This document shows, in pieces, positions 17,008 to 25,326 of a DNA stretch of 64,000 nucleotides. The first letter of the stretch is position 1. Each line of letters starts with the position of its first letter. Location: contig CAWGNK010000005.1 of assembly GCA_963823945.1 (NCBI GenBank), forward strand, positions 248,001 through 312,000, read 5' to 3'. Position numbers and translations under genes: made by a program. This DNA is from Bog-793 sp963823945. GTDB taxonomy: Bacteria; Actinomycetota; Acidimicrobiia; Acidimicrobiales; Bog-793. The notes under the pieces are model-generated. The model was not told the origin of the DNA, made no database searches, and saw only the letters and a program-made list of their open reading frames with translations.

Positions 17008-17344
17008 CAATCCCCCTTCATATGAGATGTGGCCAACCCCGACGGAAATCGAGGCTCGTTGGCGTGCTGAAGATCCTCAGGGTGTGACCTGCAGAAACGC
17101 AACGCGTGAATATTCGCACACGTTTGCCAGTTCGGGCCAGACGGGATCCCGGTGCCCGTCTGACCACGCCCGGGCGCGACCCGCCGACGTCCGCGGATGA
17201 GTCCAGAGCGATCGGGACCGTAGCTCGGGGGAGGCGACGACCGGCGCCGTCTCCGGCCCGAGCGCGCAGGACGTGATGGCCCCGCCCGCCTCGGGGCCCG
17301 TGGGCGGGGAGTGCCGCGTCCTCAGCAGACAGCCAAGGAAGGGC
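17008..17344. other. dppA upstream region; no gene supported
   Basis: Noncoding stretch between divergent dppA and the basic mini-gene's 3' end. Promoter elements for dppA must lie here, but I could not fix a convincing -35/-10 pair. Confidence 0.4.
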
Positions 17345-17464
17345 TCAGCCGACGTGCCCCGCAGCCGACTTCGAGGCTTCCTTCGACTTCTTCGCGGCGC
17401 GCTTCTCCTTCACGCTCCGTCCCGGCTTCTTCGAGCTCGGCTTCTTGGGTGACTTGTCCGCCAT
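17345..17464 (-). CDS. small lysine-rich basic protein of unknown function
   Basis: 39-aa peptide beginning MADKSPKKPSSKKPGRSVKEK, with about a third lysine or arginine. Such short, conserved K-rich proteins are common in actinobacteria and have no assigned function; nucleic-acid or ribosome association is a guess from charge. The ATG at 17462-17464 has GGAAAGGA about seven bases upstream, which is good support for translation. No membrane segment or cysteine. Confidence 0.7.
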   Translation of the reverse strand: MADKSPKKPSSKKPGRSVKEKRAAKKSKEASKSAAGHVG

Positions 17465-17610
17465 GGTCGGGTCCTTTCCAGTCGGCCGGTCAATCCCGAT
17501 TGTCGCGTACCGCGCCAAATCCCGCGTCGCGCGCTCCCAACCGATGATATGGCCCTGCGGGGGTGGAGCCGCCAATTCGTCGCAGGGAACCGTGACTTGC
17601 CCTGTCGTGG

Positions 17611-18807
17611 GTGACAAGCGAGGATCACCGTGTTCAGACACCACCACACCGCCGATCAACTCTGGGCCTTCTGGCGCTCGCCGTCGCGACCGCCGCGGCG
17701 CTCGTGGCGACCGGGTTTCCGCACCCGGCTCAGGGTGCCGCCCCGGCCGGGTCGGGGCGGCCGTATTCGCGCTCGTGTACGAACGCGAGCAAGCTCGCCA
17801 CCTGGAGCACCTCCCGCCTCGCGGCCCAGACGCTGGCCGTGGCGACCGAGGAGGACGACGTCTCCTCGGCCACGCACGAGGTCTCGATCGGCATCGGCGG
17901 GGTCATCCTGTTCGGGTCCGCCGCGCCCTTTGACCTCGGCAGCCAGCTCGCCGCGCTCGAGCTGCACGCCCCGGCAGGCGTGAAGCCGCTCGTCATGGCC
18001 GACGAGGAAGGCGGTCTGGTGCAGCGGATGGCGAACCTCGTCGGGTCGATTCCTGCGCCGCGCACGATGGGCGCGACGATGACCCCCGCCCAGATCGAGG
18101 CGCTGGCGACCCAGGTCGGCCGGCGCATGCTCGCCGCGGGTGTGACGATGGACCTCGCCCCCGTCCTCGACGTCGACGGGGGAGTCGGGCCGAACGATCG
18201 GGACCCCGACGGGACCCGGTCGTTCAGCGCCAACGTCGCCGTCGCGGCCAGGGACGGTCTCGCCTTCGCGGCGGGTTTGGAGCGCGCCGGGGTGGTCGCG
18301 GTGGTGAAGCACTTCCCCGGCCTCGGTGGCGTGAGCCGGAACACCGATGTCGGCCCGGCCACGACGATCGCCTGGGGCCGCCTCGAGAAGACCGGACTCG
18401 TCCCGTTCGTCGACGCGATCAACTCGGGGTTCGGTGCCGTGATGGTCGCCAACGCGTCCATCCCAGGTCTCACGGCGCAACCGGCGAGCCTTTCGTCGGC
18501 TGTCGAGACGTCGTTGCTGCGGGGACGCCTCCATTTCAAGGGGCTGATCGTCACCGATTCGCTCACCGCCGGGGCGATCGCCGCGACCGGGCTGACGCTG
18601 CCCCAAGCCGCGGTGGCCGCACTCCGGGCCGGGGCCGACCTGCTTCTCTACCAGGCGTCAACCGGGAGCGTCGACGCGACGACCAACGGGGTCGTGCACG
18701 GCATCGTCACGGCCGTCGCCGGTGGCGAGCTGTCGAGAGCGCAGCTCGTCGCGGCCGTCAGCTACGTGCTCGCCGCGAAGAAGGTCGGCCTCTGCGCGAA
18801 GGCCTGA
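17611..18807 (+). CDS. glycoside hydrolase family 3, beta-N-acetylhexosaminidase-like, exported
   Basis: 398-aa enzyme, probably removing N-acetylglucosamine from muropeptides or chitin-like sugars outside the membrane. A signal peptide lies at residues about 15-43 (LGLLALAVATAAALVATGF, cleavage near AQGAA). The GH3 N-terminal barrel shows MADEEGGLVQRM, the DLAPVLDVD strand, the KHFPGLGGVSRNTDV catalytic loop and IVTDSLTAGAI with the probable nucleophile Asp. This is the NagZ-like single-domain form, lacking the GH3 C-terminal domain. GTG start at 17611. Cysteines at both ends (SCTNAS and GLCAKA) may form a disulphide. Confidence 0.9.
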   Translation: MTSEDHRVQTPPHRRSTLGLLALAVATAAALVATGFPHPAQGAAPAGSGRPYSRSCTNASKLATWSTSRLAAQTLAVATEEDDVSSATHEVSIGIGGVILFGSAAPFDLGSQLAALELHAPAGVKPLVMADEEGGLVQRMANLVGSIPAPRTMGATMTPAQIEALATQVGRRMLAAGVTMDLAPVLDVDGGVGPNDRDPDGTRSFSANVAVAARDGLAFAAGLERAGVVAVVKHFPGLGGVSRNTDVGPATTIAWGRLEKTGLVPFVDAINSGFGAVMVANASIPGLTAQPASLSSAVETSLLRGRLHFKGLIVTDSLTAGAIAATGLTLPQAAVAALRAGADLLLYQASTGSVDATTNGVVHGIVTAVAGGELSRAQLVAAVSYVLAAKKVGLCAKA

Positions 18808-18933
18808 ACGCGACATCGGGCGGTGACCCGTCTGCGGTGACGTGAGTGCGACCCGGGGCGTGCCGTTGTCTGGTGGGGGGACTCGAGGCTGCCGGGATCG
18901 CCACCGGGTTTCGATCCCGGGGTGGCGGTGTGG

Positions 18934-19140
18934 TCAGTAAACCTTGGCGTAGACGAGGATCGCGCCGACGACGATGACAAGACCGACGATCGGCACGATG
19001 ATCGCGCGCGAGGTTCGCATCGCGAGGCGGATGCCGCCGACGATCACCAGCAGGGCGCCGACGACGATGCCGACGATGCCAGCCAGGTGGTGCTTGCTGA
19101 GCGTTGCAAGGACTGCTGCGAACGTTCCGACGGCGTGCAT
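18934..19140 (-). CDS. small two-helix membrane protein, unknown function
   Basis: 68-aa protein with two hydrophobic helices, residues about 20-40 (LAGIVGIVVGALLVIVGGI) and 46-63 (IIVPIVGLVIVVGAILV), separated by a short basic loop. ATG at 19138-19140 has a GGGAGAG box upstream. The hydrophobic pattern and start support a genuine gene, but I recognise no family. Confidence 0.55.
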   Translation of the reverse strand: MHAVGTFAAVLATLSKHHLAGIVGIVVGALLVIVGGIRLAMRTSRAIIVPIVGLVIVVGAILVYAKVY

Positions 19141-19467
19141 CGGTCTCTCCCTCGACGATCTGCGTGGACCGCCTGACTGTAGCTACCGGGCGTGGGCCAC
19201 GCGCTGGGCCCGACCGCTCGTCCCGGGCGCTGCCGGTCGCATCGCCGGGTGACCCGCTCGCCCGCGGAGGCTCCTCGGCCACGAACGGGTGCCGGTCCCA
19301 GCGGTCGTGCCGATCGCGCCGCGTGTCACTCGACGGCGGACGGTGCCGCGTGAGGCCAGGTGGAGGTGCACATCGACAATCTGCCAGGGAGGTGACAAAT
19401 ATCCCGTAGGCTGCTACCAGCACGAGGTCACAAGGACCGCGCGCGCTGTTGAGAGAGAGAATCCGAA
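19141..19467. other. noncoding region containing the cold-shock gene leader
   Basis: Lies between the minus-strand membrane protein and csp. The part from about 19380 should hold the csp promoter and 5' leader; a GAGAGAGAGA box at 19451-19460 serves as Shine-Dalgarno. I cannot assign a clear -10. Confidence 0.4.
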
Positions 19468-19668
19468 TTGGCAACTGGAACCGTTAAGTTCTTCAACTCC
19501 GAAAAGGGATATGGCTTCATCTCGCGTGAGCAGGGTGACGACGTGTTCGTTCACTATTCAAGCATCCAGGGATCCGGCTACAAGTCCCTCGAGGAGGGCC
19601 AGCGCGTCGAGTTCGACGTCGTTCCGGGCCGCAAAGGTGAGGAAGCCCAGAACGTACGGGTGGTCTAG
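19468..19668 (+). CDS. cspA: cold-shock protein, CspA family
   Basis: 66-aa single-strand nucleic-acid-binding beta barrel, an RNA chaperone that prevents unwanted mRNA structure. RNP1 reads KGYGFISRE and RNP2 VFVHYSSI, both complete; the N-terminus is ATGTVKFFNSEK. The start is TTG at 19468, unusual for an abundant protein, with GAGAGAGAGA just upstream. A strong terminator follows at 19689, so the gene is transcribed alone. It is slightly divergent after RNP2 (SIQGSGYKSLEEGQ), as in many actinobacterial homologues. Confidence 0.95.
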   Translation: MATGTVKFFNSEKGYGFISREQGDDVFVHYSSIQGSGYKSLEEGQRVEFDVVPGRKGEEAQNVRVV

Positions 19669-19688
19669 ACCTTTCTGAAGTCGCACTG

Positions 19689-19720
19689 AAGAGCCCGCCG
19701 GCCTAGCCGGCGGGCTCTTT
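19689..19720 (+). terminator. rho-independent terminator after cspA
   Basis: Perfect 14-bp stem AAGAGCCCGCCGGC / GCCGGCGGGCTCTT with a 3-base CTA loop, followed by TGCTTT. One of the clearest terminators in the window. Confidence 0.9.
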
Positions 19721-19806
19721 GCTTTCTCCGGCACCGTCCGTGCTCACCGCGCGGACGGGCTGTGACGTCGTAGCATCCGTCGGGCCGACGAACAAAGGAG
19801 AGGCAA

Positions 19807-19953
19807 GTGGGAGGATCGCCAGCGCCGGCGATCGGTCACGTGGCAGCCCGGCGGGGGCCGGGCGACCGGTGGAGCACCATGGGGCCGGCTGAAGGTGGCG
19901 GGCACGGAGAACGGACCGCGCCTCGCGACACCGTGAGGGGCACGGCGCGATGA
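19807..19953 (+). CDS. candidate 48-aa leader ORF translationally coupled to uppP
   Basis: GTG at 19807 is preceded by an ideal Shine-Dalgarno, AAAGGAG at 19794-19800, six bases away. The frame runs 48 codons (starting VGGSPAPAIGHVAARRG) and its TGA overlaps the uppP ATG (ATGA). The product is Gly/Arg/Pro-rich and unlike known proteins, so its value may lie in coupling translation to uppP rather than in the peptide. The ribosome-binding site and overlap are seen directly; the role is inference. Confidence 0.45.
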   Translation: MGGSPAPAIGHVAARRGPGDRWSTMGPAEGGGHGERTAPRDTVRGTAR

Positions 19954-20921
19954 ACGTCCCCGCGGTGTCGGTCCTCGGTCCGTGGCTGTCCACGGCGGCG
20001 CACGTCTCCCATTCGCACGCCGGGCAGATGCACTACTGGCAGGCGATAATCCTCGGGGTCCTGCAGGGCGTCAGTGAGCTCTTCCCGGTCTCGAGCCTCG
20101 GGCACACCGTCATCTTCCCGGCGCTGTTCGGCTGGCACAACGTCGTCGCGGCCCAGTCGGCCTCGGAGTCGTTCTGGCTGGCCTTCCTCGTCGGCCTCCA
20201 CGTCGGCACGGCGATCGGTCTCGTCGTGTACTTCCGCAAGGACTGGGTGAAGATCGTCGGCGCGCTCGTCGGTTCGGCGCGGCGCCGGACGATCACGACG
20301 CCGACGGAGCGCCTCGGCTGGTTGCTTGTTGTCGCGACGATTCCGGCCGGGATCACCGGGATCGTGCTCGAACATCCGCTGCGGGTGCTGTTCTCCAAGC
20401 CCATCCCGGCGTCGGCATTCCTCGTCGTGAACGGCTTCCTCCTCGCGACGGGCGAGCTGTTGCGGCGGAGACGCACGGTGCCGACGACGACACCCGCCGT
20501 CGCCGCCGGGGCGGAACCCGGCCCGCGTCGCCCCGATCGCGCGCTCGCGACGCTCAACATGAAAGAGGGCTTCGTCGTCGGTATCGCGCAGGTGTGTGCG
20601 CTCGTGGCCGGGATCAGCCGCTCCGGGATCACGATGGTGGCCGGGCTCGCGCGCGGGCTCAACCACGAGGACGCGGCGCGCTTCTCGTTCCTGCTCGCCA
20701 CGCCGATCATCCTCGCCGCGGGCGTGTACAAGCTGCCGGACCTGCTGGGCACGACGGGCGACGGGGTCCGGGGCCAGACGCTCGCGGCGGCGGCCTGTGC
20801 AGGCGTCGCCGCCTGGATCTCGGTGCGCTTCCTCACCCGCTGGTTCACGACCCGGACGCTCACCCCCTTCGCCGTGTACTGCGTGGTCTTCGGCTCGGCG
20901 ATGCTCATCCACTTCAACTAG
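19950..20921 (+). CDS. uppP: undecaprenyl-diphosphatase
   Basis: 323-aa integral membrane phosphatase (BacA/UppP) that turns undecaprenyl diphosphate into the monophosphate lipid carrier for peptidoglycan and other wall polymers; overproduction gives bacitracin resistance. Both signature regions are present: LQGVSELFPVSSLGH near residue 32 and VAGISRSGITMVAG near residue 220, giving the catalytic Glu, Ser and Arg set. About eight membrane helices. The first 26 residues (WLSTAAHVSHSHAGQ) extend beyond the usual start, so Met27 at 20028 is an alternative. Coupled to a possible leader ORF upstream. Confidence 0.95.
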   Translation: MNVPAVSVLGPWLSTAAHVSHSHAGQMHYWQAIILGVLQGVSELFPVSSLGHTVIFPALFGWHNVVAAQSASESFWLAFLVGLHVGTAIGLVVYFRKDWVKIVGALVGSARRRTITTPTERLGWLLVVATIPAGITGIVLEHPLRVLFSKPIPASAFLVVNGFLLATGELLRRRRTVPTTTPAVAAGAEPGPRRPDRALATLNMKEGFVVGIAQVCALVAGISRSGITMVAGLARGLNHEDAARFSFLLATPIILAAGVYKLPDLLGTTGDGVRGQTLAAAACAGVAAWISVRFLTRWFTTRTLTPFAVYCVVFGSAMLIHFN

Positions 20922-21020
20922 CGCGGCGCCGGCGAGCCGGTCGGGTGGACCGGATCGCTCGCCCCGGAACGCGGGCGCGGGGTACCGGGTCCGGCGGCGC
21001 GCCCCCCGGTGCCGCCCGAC

Positions 21021-21767
21021 TCAGGGGGCAGTGACGACCCGGAAGAGTTCCGCCAGGTGCCCCGGTGGGAGCCCGGCGCGGCTAGCCCCCGCCTCGAGCC
21101 AGCCCCCGACGCGATCGGCGAGCCACTCGCCCTCGCCGACCTGGCTCACGTGAGAACGCAACGCCGCGATCTTGCGGTCAAAGAAGTCGGTGACGTCGAC
21201 GGCGCGGTTCGGTTCCGGGTGGGCGCAGATCCAGAGCTCCCGGACGGTGTGCGGTTCGAGCCCCTCGCCGAGGAGCTCGGGATGCGCGAAGGGGTTGCGC
21301 GCGTCGGGATAGAAGGCGCAGACGGTGGCCTCGCCCGCCGCGAGGTGGTCCGGGTGGGACGCGCCGATCGCGTCCCAGTACCGCTCCGGGGACTGGCAGA
21401 CGACGCGATCGGGGCGCAGGGTGCGCACGACACGGCAGATGTCTCGTCGCAGTTCATTCGACGCGACGAGAGCGCCGTCGGGGTAGCCGAGGAAGCACAC
21501 GTCCTGGACGCCGACGACGGCGGCGGCGGCGCGCTGCTCGTCCCGGCGGATCCCTGCCAGCGCGGAACGCGGGATCGAACGGTCCGACCCTCCCGCGTCG
21601 CCGTCGGTGACGATGCAGTACGAGACCTCGATCCCGGCGTCGGTCCAGCGCGCGACGGTCCCCGCCGAGCCGAAGTCGGCGTCGTCCGGGTGCGCCGCGA
21701 CGACGAGCACGCGGGCGATCCCCGGCTCGATGCCGTCGGTGAGGAGGAGGGGCGCGCTAGTGGCCAT
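21021..21767 (-). CDS. PIG-L family zinc deacetylase (LmbE/MshB-like)
   Basis: 248-aa zinc-dependent N-deacetylase. It has AAHPDDADFGSAGTVARW with the His/Asp-Asp metal and catalytic residues near 26-30, and SHPDHLAAGEA with the third metal ligand. The family includes MshB (mycothiol) and GlcNAc-phosphatidylinositol deacetylases. Because mshA lies 1.4 kb away, a role in mycothiol synthesis or conjugate cleavage (Mca-like) is possible, but the genes are on opposite strands and the length is short for MshB. Start ATG at 21765-21767. Confidence 0.88.
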   Translation of the reverse strand: MATSAPLLLTDGIEPGIARVLVVAAHPDDADFGSAGTVARWTDAGIEVSYCIVTDGDAGGSDRSIPRSALAGIRRDEQRAAAAVVGVQDVCFLGYPDGALVASNELRRDICRVVRTLRPDRVVCQSPERYWDAIGASHPDHLAAGEATVCAFYPDARNPFAHPELLGEGLEPHTVRELWICAHPEPNRAVDVTDFFDRKIAALRSHVSQVGEGEWLADRVGGWLEAGASRAGLPPGHLAELFRVVTAP

Positions 21768-21955
21768 CGGCCAGCCGGTTGGTCATCTGCGGAGGCTACC
21801 GCCGCGTCGCCGGGCGATCGGCGCCGCTGTGGGGCCGCAGGCCGCGGGTCCGCCAGGCCCGATCGGAGGTCGCCTCTCCCGGCCGGGTGGTCCGCTACGC
21901 TCCGGCCATGCACGGGCAGCGGACGCGCGCGGACGCGGCGGGCAGCGGGCGCTAG

Positions 21956-22213
21956 ATGGCGACGAAGGCCGGCTCTTCGGGCGCCGCCGCGGCGGGGGAG
22001 ACCCCGTCGGCCGCGTCGGACGCGACCCTCGACGAGGCGCGCGCCCTTCTGGCCAGGGCCGAGGACGAGCTGCACGCGATCGAGCGGGCGATCGAGCGCC
22101 TCGAGGACGGCACGTACTTCACCTGTGAGTTGTGCGGTTCACCGATCGCGCCGGAACGGCTGGCGGCCGTGCCGACGGAGCGGAGCTGCGAGGCGCACGG
22201 CGCGCCGGACTGA
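21956..22213 (+). CDS. DksA/TraR-type zinc-finger protein
   Basis: 85-aa protein with a helical N-terminal part (residues about 22-48, LDEARALLARAEDELHAIE) and a TraR/DksA zinc finger: CELC near residue 60 and a later SCEAH, giving a C-x2-C...C-x2-H ligand set in place of the usual four cysteines. Such short DksA-like proteins may bind the RNA polymerase secondary channel and alter promoter use. It lacks the long acidic coiled-coil tip of DksA proper. ATG at 21956 directly follows the divergent deacetylase promoter region. Confidence 0.75.
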   Translation: MATKAGSSGAAAAGETPSAASDATLDEARALLARAEDELHAIERAIERLEDGTYFTCELCGSPIAPERLAAVPTERSCEAHGAPD

Positions 22214-22229
22214 GCGCGCCTCACGGGGC

Positions 22230-22649
22230 TCAGGCCTTCTTCGTCTCCTTGAAGATCCGGTCGATCTCGGCGATGCCCGCGAGCAGCTTGTCGGCGACGG
22301 CGACGTCGCAGGTCTTTTTCGACTCGCCGGCGGCCTTGGTCGTCGTCCAGACCAGCTCGTGCAGCTCGGGGAAGCGCTCGGCGTGCTCGGGCTTGAAGTA
22401 GTCGGTCCACAGCACCCAGAGGTGGTGCTTCACGAGCTCGGCCCGCTCTTCTTTGATCATGATGGCGCGCTGGCGGAACACGGGGTCGTCGGAGGCGTTG
22501 AACTTCTCCATGCAGGCCTTCACCGACTCGGCCTCGATGCGGGCCTGCGCGGGGTCGTAGACGCCGCAGGGCAGGTCGCAGTGGGCGTGCGCCGTGCGCG
22601 GTGGCGCGATCCGGTCGGCGAGCGAGAACAGTATTGAGGTGAGCGACAT
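22230..22649 (-). CDS. sodN: nickel superoxide dismutase precursor
   Basis: Converts superoxide to oxygen and hydrogen peroxide with a nickel centre. The 139-aa precursor has a 22-aa leader ending AHA; cleavage exposes the N-terminal nickel hook HCDLPCGVYDP, with His23, Cys24 and Cys28 as ligands. The mature chain would be 117 aa, the usual length. Conserved later stretches include IMIKEERAELVKHHLWVLW and ELVWTTTKAAGESKKTCD. ATG at 22649 has AAGGAG eight bases upstream; upstream in-frame starts give an unneeded extension. Divergent from sodX, its processing protease. Enzyme acts in the cytosol as a hexamer. Confidence 0.97.
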   Translation of the reverse strand: MSLTSILFSLADRIAPPRTAHAHCDLPCGVYDPAQARIEAESVKACMEKFNASDDPVFRQRAIMIKEERAELVKHHLWVLWTDYFKPEHAERFPELHELVWTTTKAAGESKKTCDVAVADKLLAGIAEIDRIFKETKKA

Positions 22650-22735
22650 GCCACGACTCCTTCGATCGCAGTCCAATTCCCGCCGCAAGGGCGCAAGCCG
22701 GCGCCGAGGCGGACGGCGCGGACAACACTAACGAG

Positions 22736-23104
22736 GTGGGCACGTTGCGCCGTCGACTTCGGGCGCTCCTCGCCGCCGGGGCGCGCCGCGTGCACGTCCC
22801 GTCCCGCGTCGTCGTCGCCGGCCCGAGCATGCTGCCAACCCTGGCCGACGGCGACCGCTGCCGGGTCAGCCGGACGCGTCGGGCGGCGCCCGGGGACCTT
22901 GTCGTGTTCGTCGATCCCGAGGATCCGGGCCGGCTGGTCGTGAAGCGCGTCGCCGAGGTCGTGCCGGACGGGATCGTCGTCGCCGGCGACAACCCCGGCG
23001 CCAGCAGGGACAGCCGGCACTTCGGGGCGGTGCCCCGCGAGCTGCTCGTCGGCGTGACGCGCCACCGCTACGCGCCCCGCGACCGGGCCGGCCCCGTCGG
23101 CTGA
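22736..23104 (+). CDS. sodX: nickel-type superoxide dismutase maturation protease (SodX, S26 family)
   Basis: 122-aa signal-peptidase-like serine protease that cuts the SodN leader to free the N-terminal histidine for nickel binding. The Ser-Lys dyad is visible: Ser in VVAGPSMLPTL (residue about 30) and Lys in RLVVKRVAEV, followed by the GDNPGASRDSRHFG box. It has no long membrane anchor, fitting a cytosolic S26 enzyme. GTG start at 22736, 86 bases from the divergent sodN start, so one short shared control region could coordinate both genes, possibly through a nickel regulator such as Nur. Confidence 0.92.
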   Translation: MGTLRRRLRALLAAGARRVHVPSRVVVAGPSMLPTLADGDRCRVSRTRRAAPGDLVVFVDPEDPGRLVVKRVAEVVPDGIVVAGDNPGASRDSRHFGAVPRELLVGVTRHRYAPRDRAGPVG

Positions 23105-23150
23105 GAGGGTGGTGCGACCGGCGGGGACCGTGCCGTTACGCTGGGCGGGA

Positions 23151-24407
23151 ATGCACAAGCTCGCCGTGCTCTCGATGCACACCTCGCCCCTCGCGCAACC
23201 CGGCAGCGGCGACGGCGGTGGGATGAACGTCTACGTTCGCGAGCTGTCGACGGCGCTCGCCCGGGCGGGTGTCGAGTGCGACGTCTACACCCGGGCATCA
23301 TCCGACGACCTGCCGTCCCTCGTCGAGGTCGAGCCGGGGTTGACCGTGCACCACGTCGAGGCGGGTCCGCGCCGGACGGTGGCCAAGGGACTGCTGCACG
23401 AGCTCGTCGGCGAGTTCACCGAGGCGGTCGCCGACCGGATGGCCGCCTCCGAGCTCCTCGGCGCGCCCCGGACCGACGCGATCCACGCCAACTACTGGCT
23501 GTCGGGGATCGCGGGCCACGCCCTGAAGCACCGGCTCGGCATCCCCCTCGTCTCGACGTTCCACACGCTCGACCGGGTGAAGGCCGAGGCGAGCCCGGAG
23601 GAACTCGACGAGACCGATCCCGGCCGGCGGGCCCGCGCCGAGGCGGACGTCATCGGGTGCTCCGACGCGATCCTCGCCTCCTGCACAGTCGAGCTCGACC
23701 AGCTGGTCGAGCTCTACGGGGCGGATGCGTCCCGCGTCGAGATCGTCGCCCCCGGCGTCGATCACACCTGCTTCGCGCCCGGCGACAAGCGGCTGGCCCG
23801 CCGGGCGCTCGGGATCACCGACCGCGAGCCGTTGCTGCTGTTCGTCGGGCGCATCCAACCGCTCAAGGGGAGCGACGTCGCGGTCCAGGTGCTGGCGTCC
23901 CTCGACCGCCTCGGCGTCGAGGGCGCGCGTCTCGCCGTCGTCGGCGGTCCGAGCGGCGTCGCCGGTGACGCGGAGGTCGGGAAGCTGCGCGCCCTCGTCG
24001 CCGGGCTCGGTCTGGGCGAGAGGGTCGCCTTCGTCCCGCCGCAGCCGCACCAGCGGCTCTCGACGTACTACCGGGCGGCGGACGTCTGCCTCGTGCCGAG
24101 CCGGTCGGAGTCCTTCGGGCTTGTCGCGCTCGAGGCCGCCGCCTGCGGCACGCCCGTCGTCGCCTCCGCCGTCGGGGGCCTCACCACGCTGGTCGGTCAC
24201 GGCGAGACGGGTTTCCTCGTTGATTCCGGCGGCGTCGAGGCCTTCGCCGGGCACGTCGCCGCGATCGTCTCCTCGCCGGAGCTCGGCCGGCGCCTCGGCG
24301 AGGCGGGGGCTCACCGCGCCCAGGCCTACACCTGGTCGACCGCCGCGGCCCGCCTGCGCCGCCTCTACAACGACCTGACGGCGCGCACCCTCGTCGAGTG
24401 CGGTTGA
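23151..24407 (+). CDS. mshA: D-inositol-3-phosphate glycosyltransferase (mycothiol)
   Basis: 418-aa GT4 glycosyltransferase that joins GlcNAc from UDP-GlcNAc to 1L-myo-inositol-1-phosphate, the first mycothiol step. N-terminal donor/acceptor loop reads HTSPLAQPGSGDGGGMNVYV, and the C-terminal half has LLFVGRIQPLKGSDVA and the EX7E motif in PSRSESFGLVALEA. ATG at 23151 gives the family N-terminus (MHKLAVLSMH); the frame is open 42 bases upstream. Followed 13 bases later by proC, likely in one transcript. It implies a mycothiol-making actinomycete. Confidence 0.92.
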   Translation: MHKLAVLSMHTSPLAQPGSGDGGGMNVYVRELSTALARAGVECDVYTRASSDDLPSLVEVEPGLTVHHVEAGPRRTVAKGLLHELVGEFTEAVADRMAASELLGAPRTDAIHANYWLSGIAGHALKHRLGIPLVSTFHTLDRVKAEASPEELDETDPGRRARAEADVIGCSDAILASCTVELDQLVELYGADASRVEIVAPGVDHTCFAPGDKRLARRALGITDREPLLLFVGRIQPLKGSDVAVQVLASLDRLGVEGARLAVVGGPSGVAGDAEVGKLRALVAGLGLGERVAFVPPQPHQRLSTYYRAADVCLVPSRSESFGLVALEAAACGTPVVASAVGGLTTLVGHGETGFLVDSGGVEAFAGHVAAIVSSPELGRRLGEAGAHRAQAYTWSTAAARLRRLYNDLTARTLVECG

Positions 24408-24420
24408 GAGCCGGGCCACC

Positions 24421-25326
24421 GTGAGCGTCCGGCTGTGTGTCGTGGGGGGCGGTCGGATGGGGTCGGCCCTCCTCGCGGGCTTGGTCGCCGGGGGGTGGGC
24501 CGAGCCGGACGAGATCGCCGTGGCCGAGCGTGTCGCGGCGGCGCGTGACGCCCTGCGAGCGCGCTTTCCGGGGGTGGTCGTCGCCGAGGAGCCGGTCGCA
24601 GCCGACGGGGTGCTGCTGGCGGTGAAGCCCTACGACACCGAGGCGGTCTGCCGCCACCTCGCCGGCCTCGGCTTCCGGCACGCCCTGTCGATCGCCGCCG
24701 GGATCACGAGCGCGAGCCTCGACGGGTGGCTCGGGGGCGAGGTCGCCGTGGTACGGGCGATGCCGAACACCCCGGCGCAGCTCGGCGCGGGCGTCTCGAT
24801 CATCGCCGGGGGACCGCGCACGACCGAGGCCGATCTCGTCTGGGCCGAGGGGATCCTCGCGGCCGTCGGCACCGTCGTCCGGCTGCCCGAGGCGCTTCTC
24901 GACGCCGCCACTGGCGTCAGCGGGTGCGGCCCCGCCTACCTCTACTACCTCGCCGAGGCGCTCATCGCCGCCGGCACAGCCGCCGGGCTCGACTCCGGCA
25001 CCGCCCGGCTCCTCGTCGACCAGACGCTCTACGGGGCGGCGCGGATGATCCTCGAGAGTGGGCGGCCGGCCGACGTGCTGCGTGCCGAGGTCGCCTCGCC
25101 CGGGGGAGCGACCCAGGCGGCGATCGACGTGCTGGAGGCGGCAGGGGTCAGGCGCACGGTCGCCGACGCCGTCGCCGCGGCGGTCGTCCGCGCGGGTGAG
25201 CTCGGGGCGCGCGACCCGAGGCGTGACAAAAGCCCAGGTGAGGGTGGGGCTCGACGAAATCCATTTCCCCTCTTTCCACAGCAGCCCCGCTGGCCTACAG
25301 TCGTGTCGGCGGAGAGGGGTGATTGA
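24421..25326 (+). CDS. proC: pyrroline-5-carboxylate reductase
   Basis: Last step of proline synthesis: NADPH reduction of pyrroline-5-carboxylate. The N-terminal Rossmann motif is VVGGGRMGSALLAGL; the MPNTPAQLGAG loop and the C-terminal SGCGPAYLYYLAEAL dimer/active-site region are complete. At 301 aa it exceeds the usual 270 or so: after RAGELGARD the protein continues in low-complexity sequence to a TGA overlapping the start of the next gene. GTG start at 24421. Confidence 0.93.
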   Translation: MSVRLCVVGGGRMGSALLAGLVAGGWAEPDEIAVAERVAAARDALRARFPGVVVAEEPVAADGVLLAVKPYDTEAVCRHLAGLGFRHALSIAAGITSASLDGWLGGEVAVVRAMPNTPAQLGAGVSIIAGGPRTTEADLVWAEGILAAVGTVVRLPEALLDAATGVSGCGPAYLYYLAEALIAAGTAAGLDSGTARLLVDQTLYGAARMILESGRPADVLRAEVASPGGATQAAIDVLEAAGVRRTVADAVAAAVVRAGELGARDPRRDKSPGEGGARRNPFPLFPQQPRWPTVVSAERGD

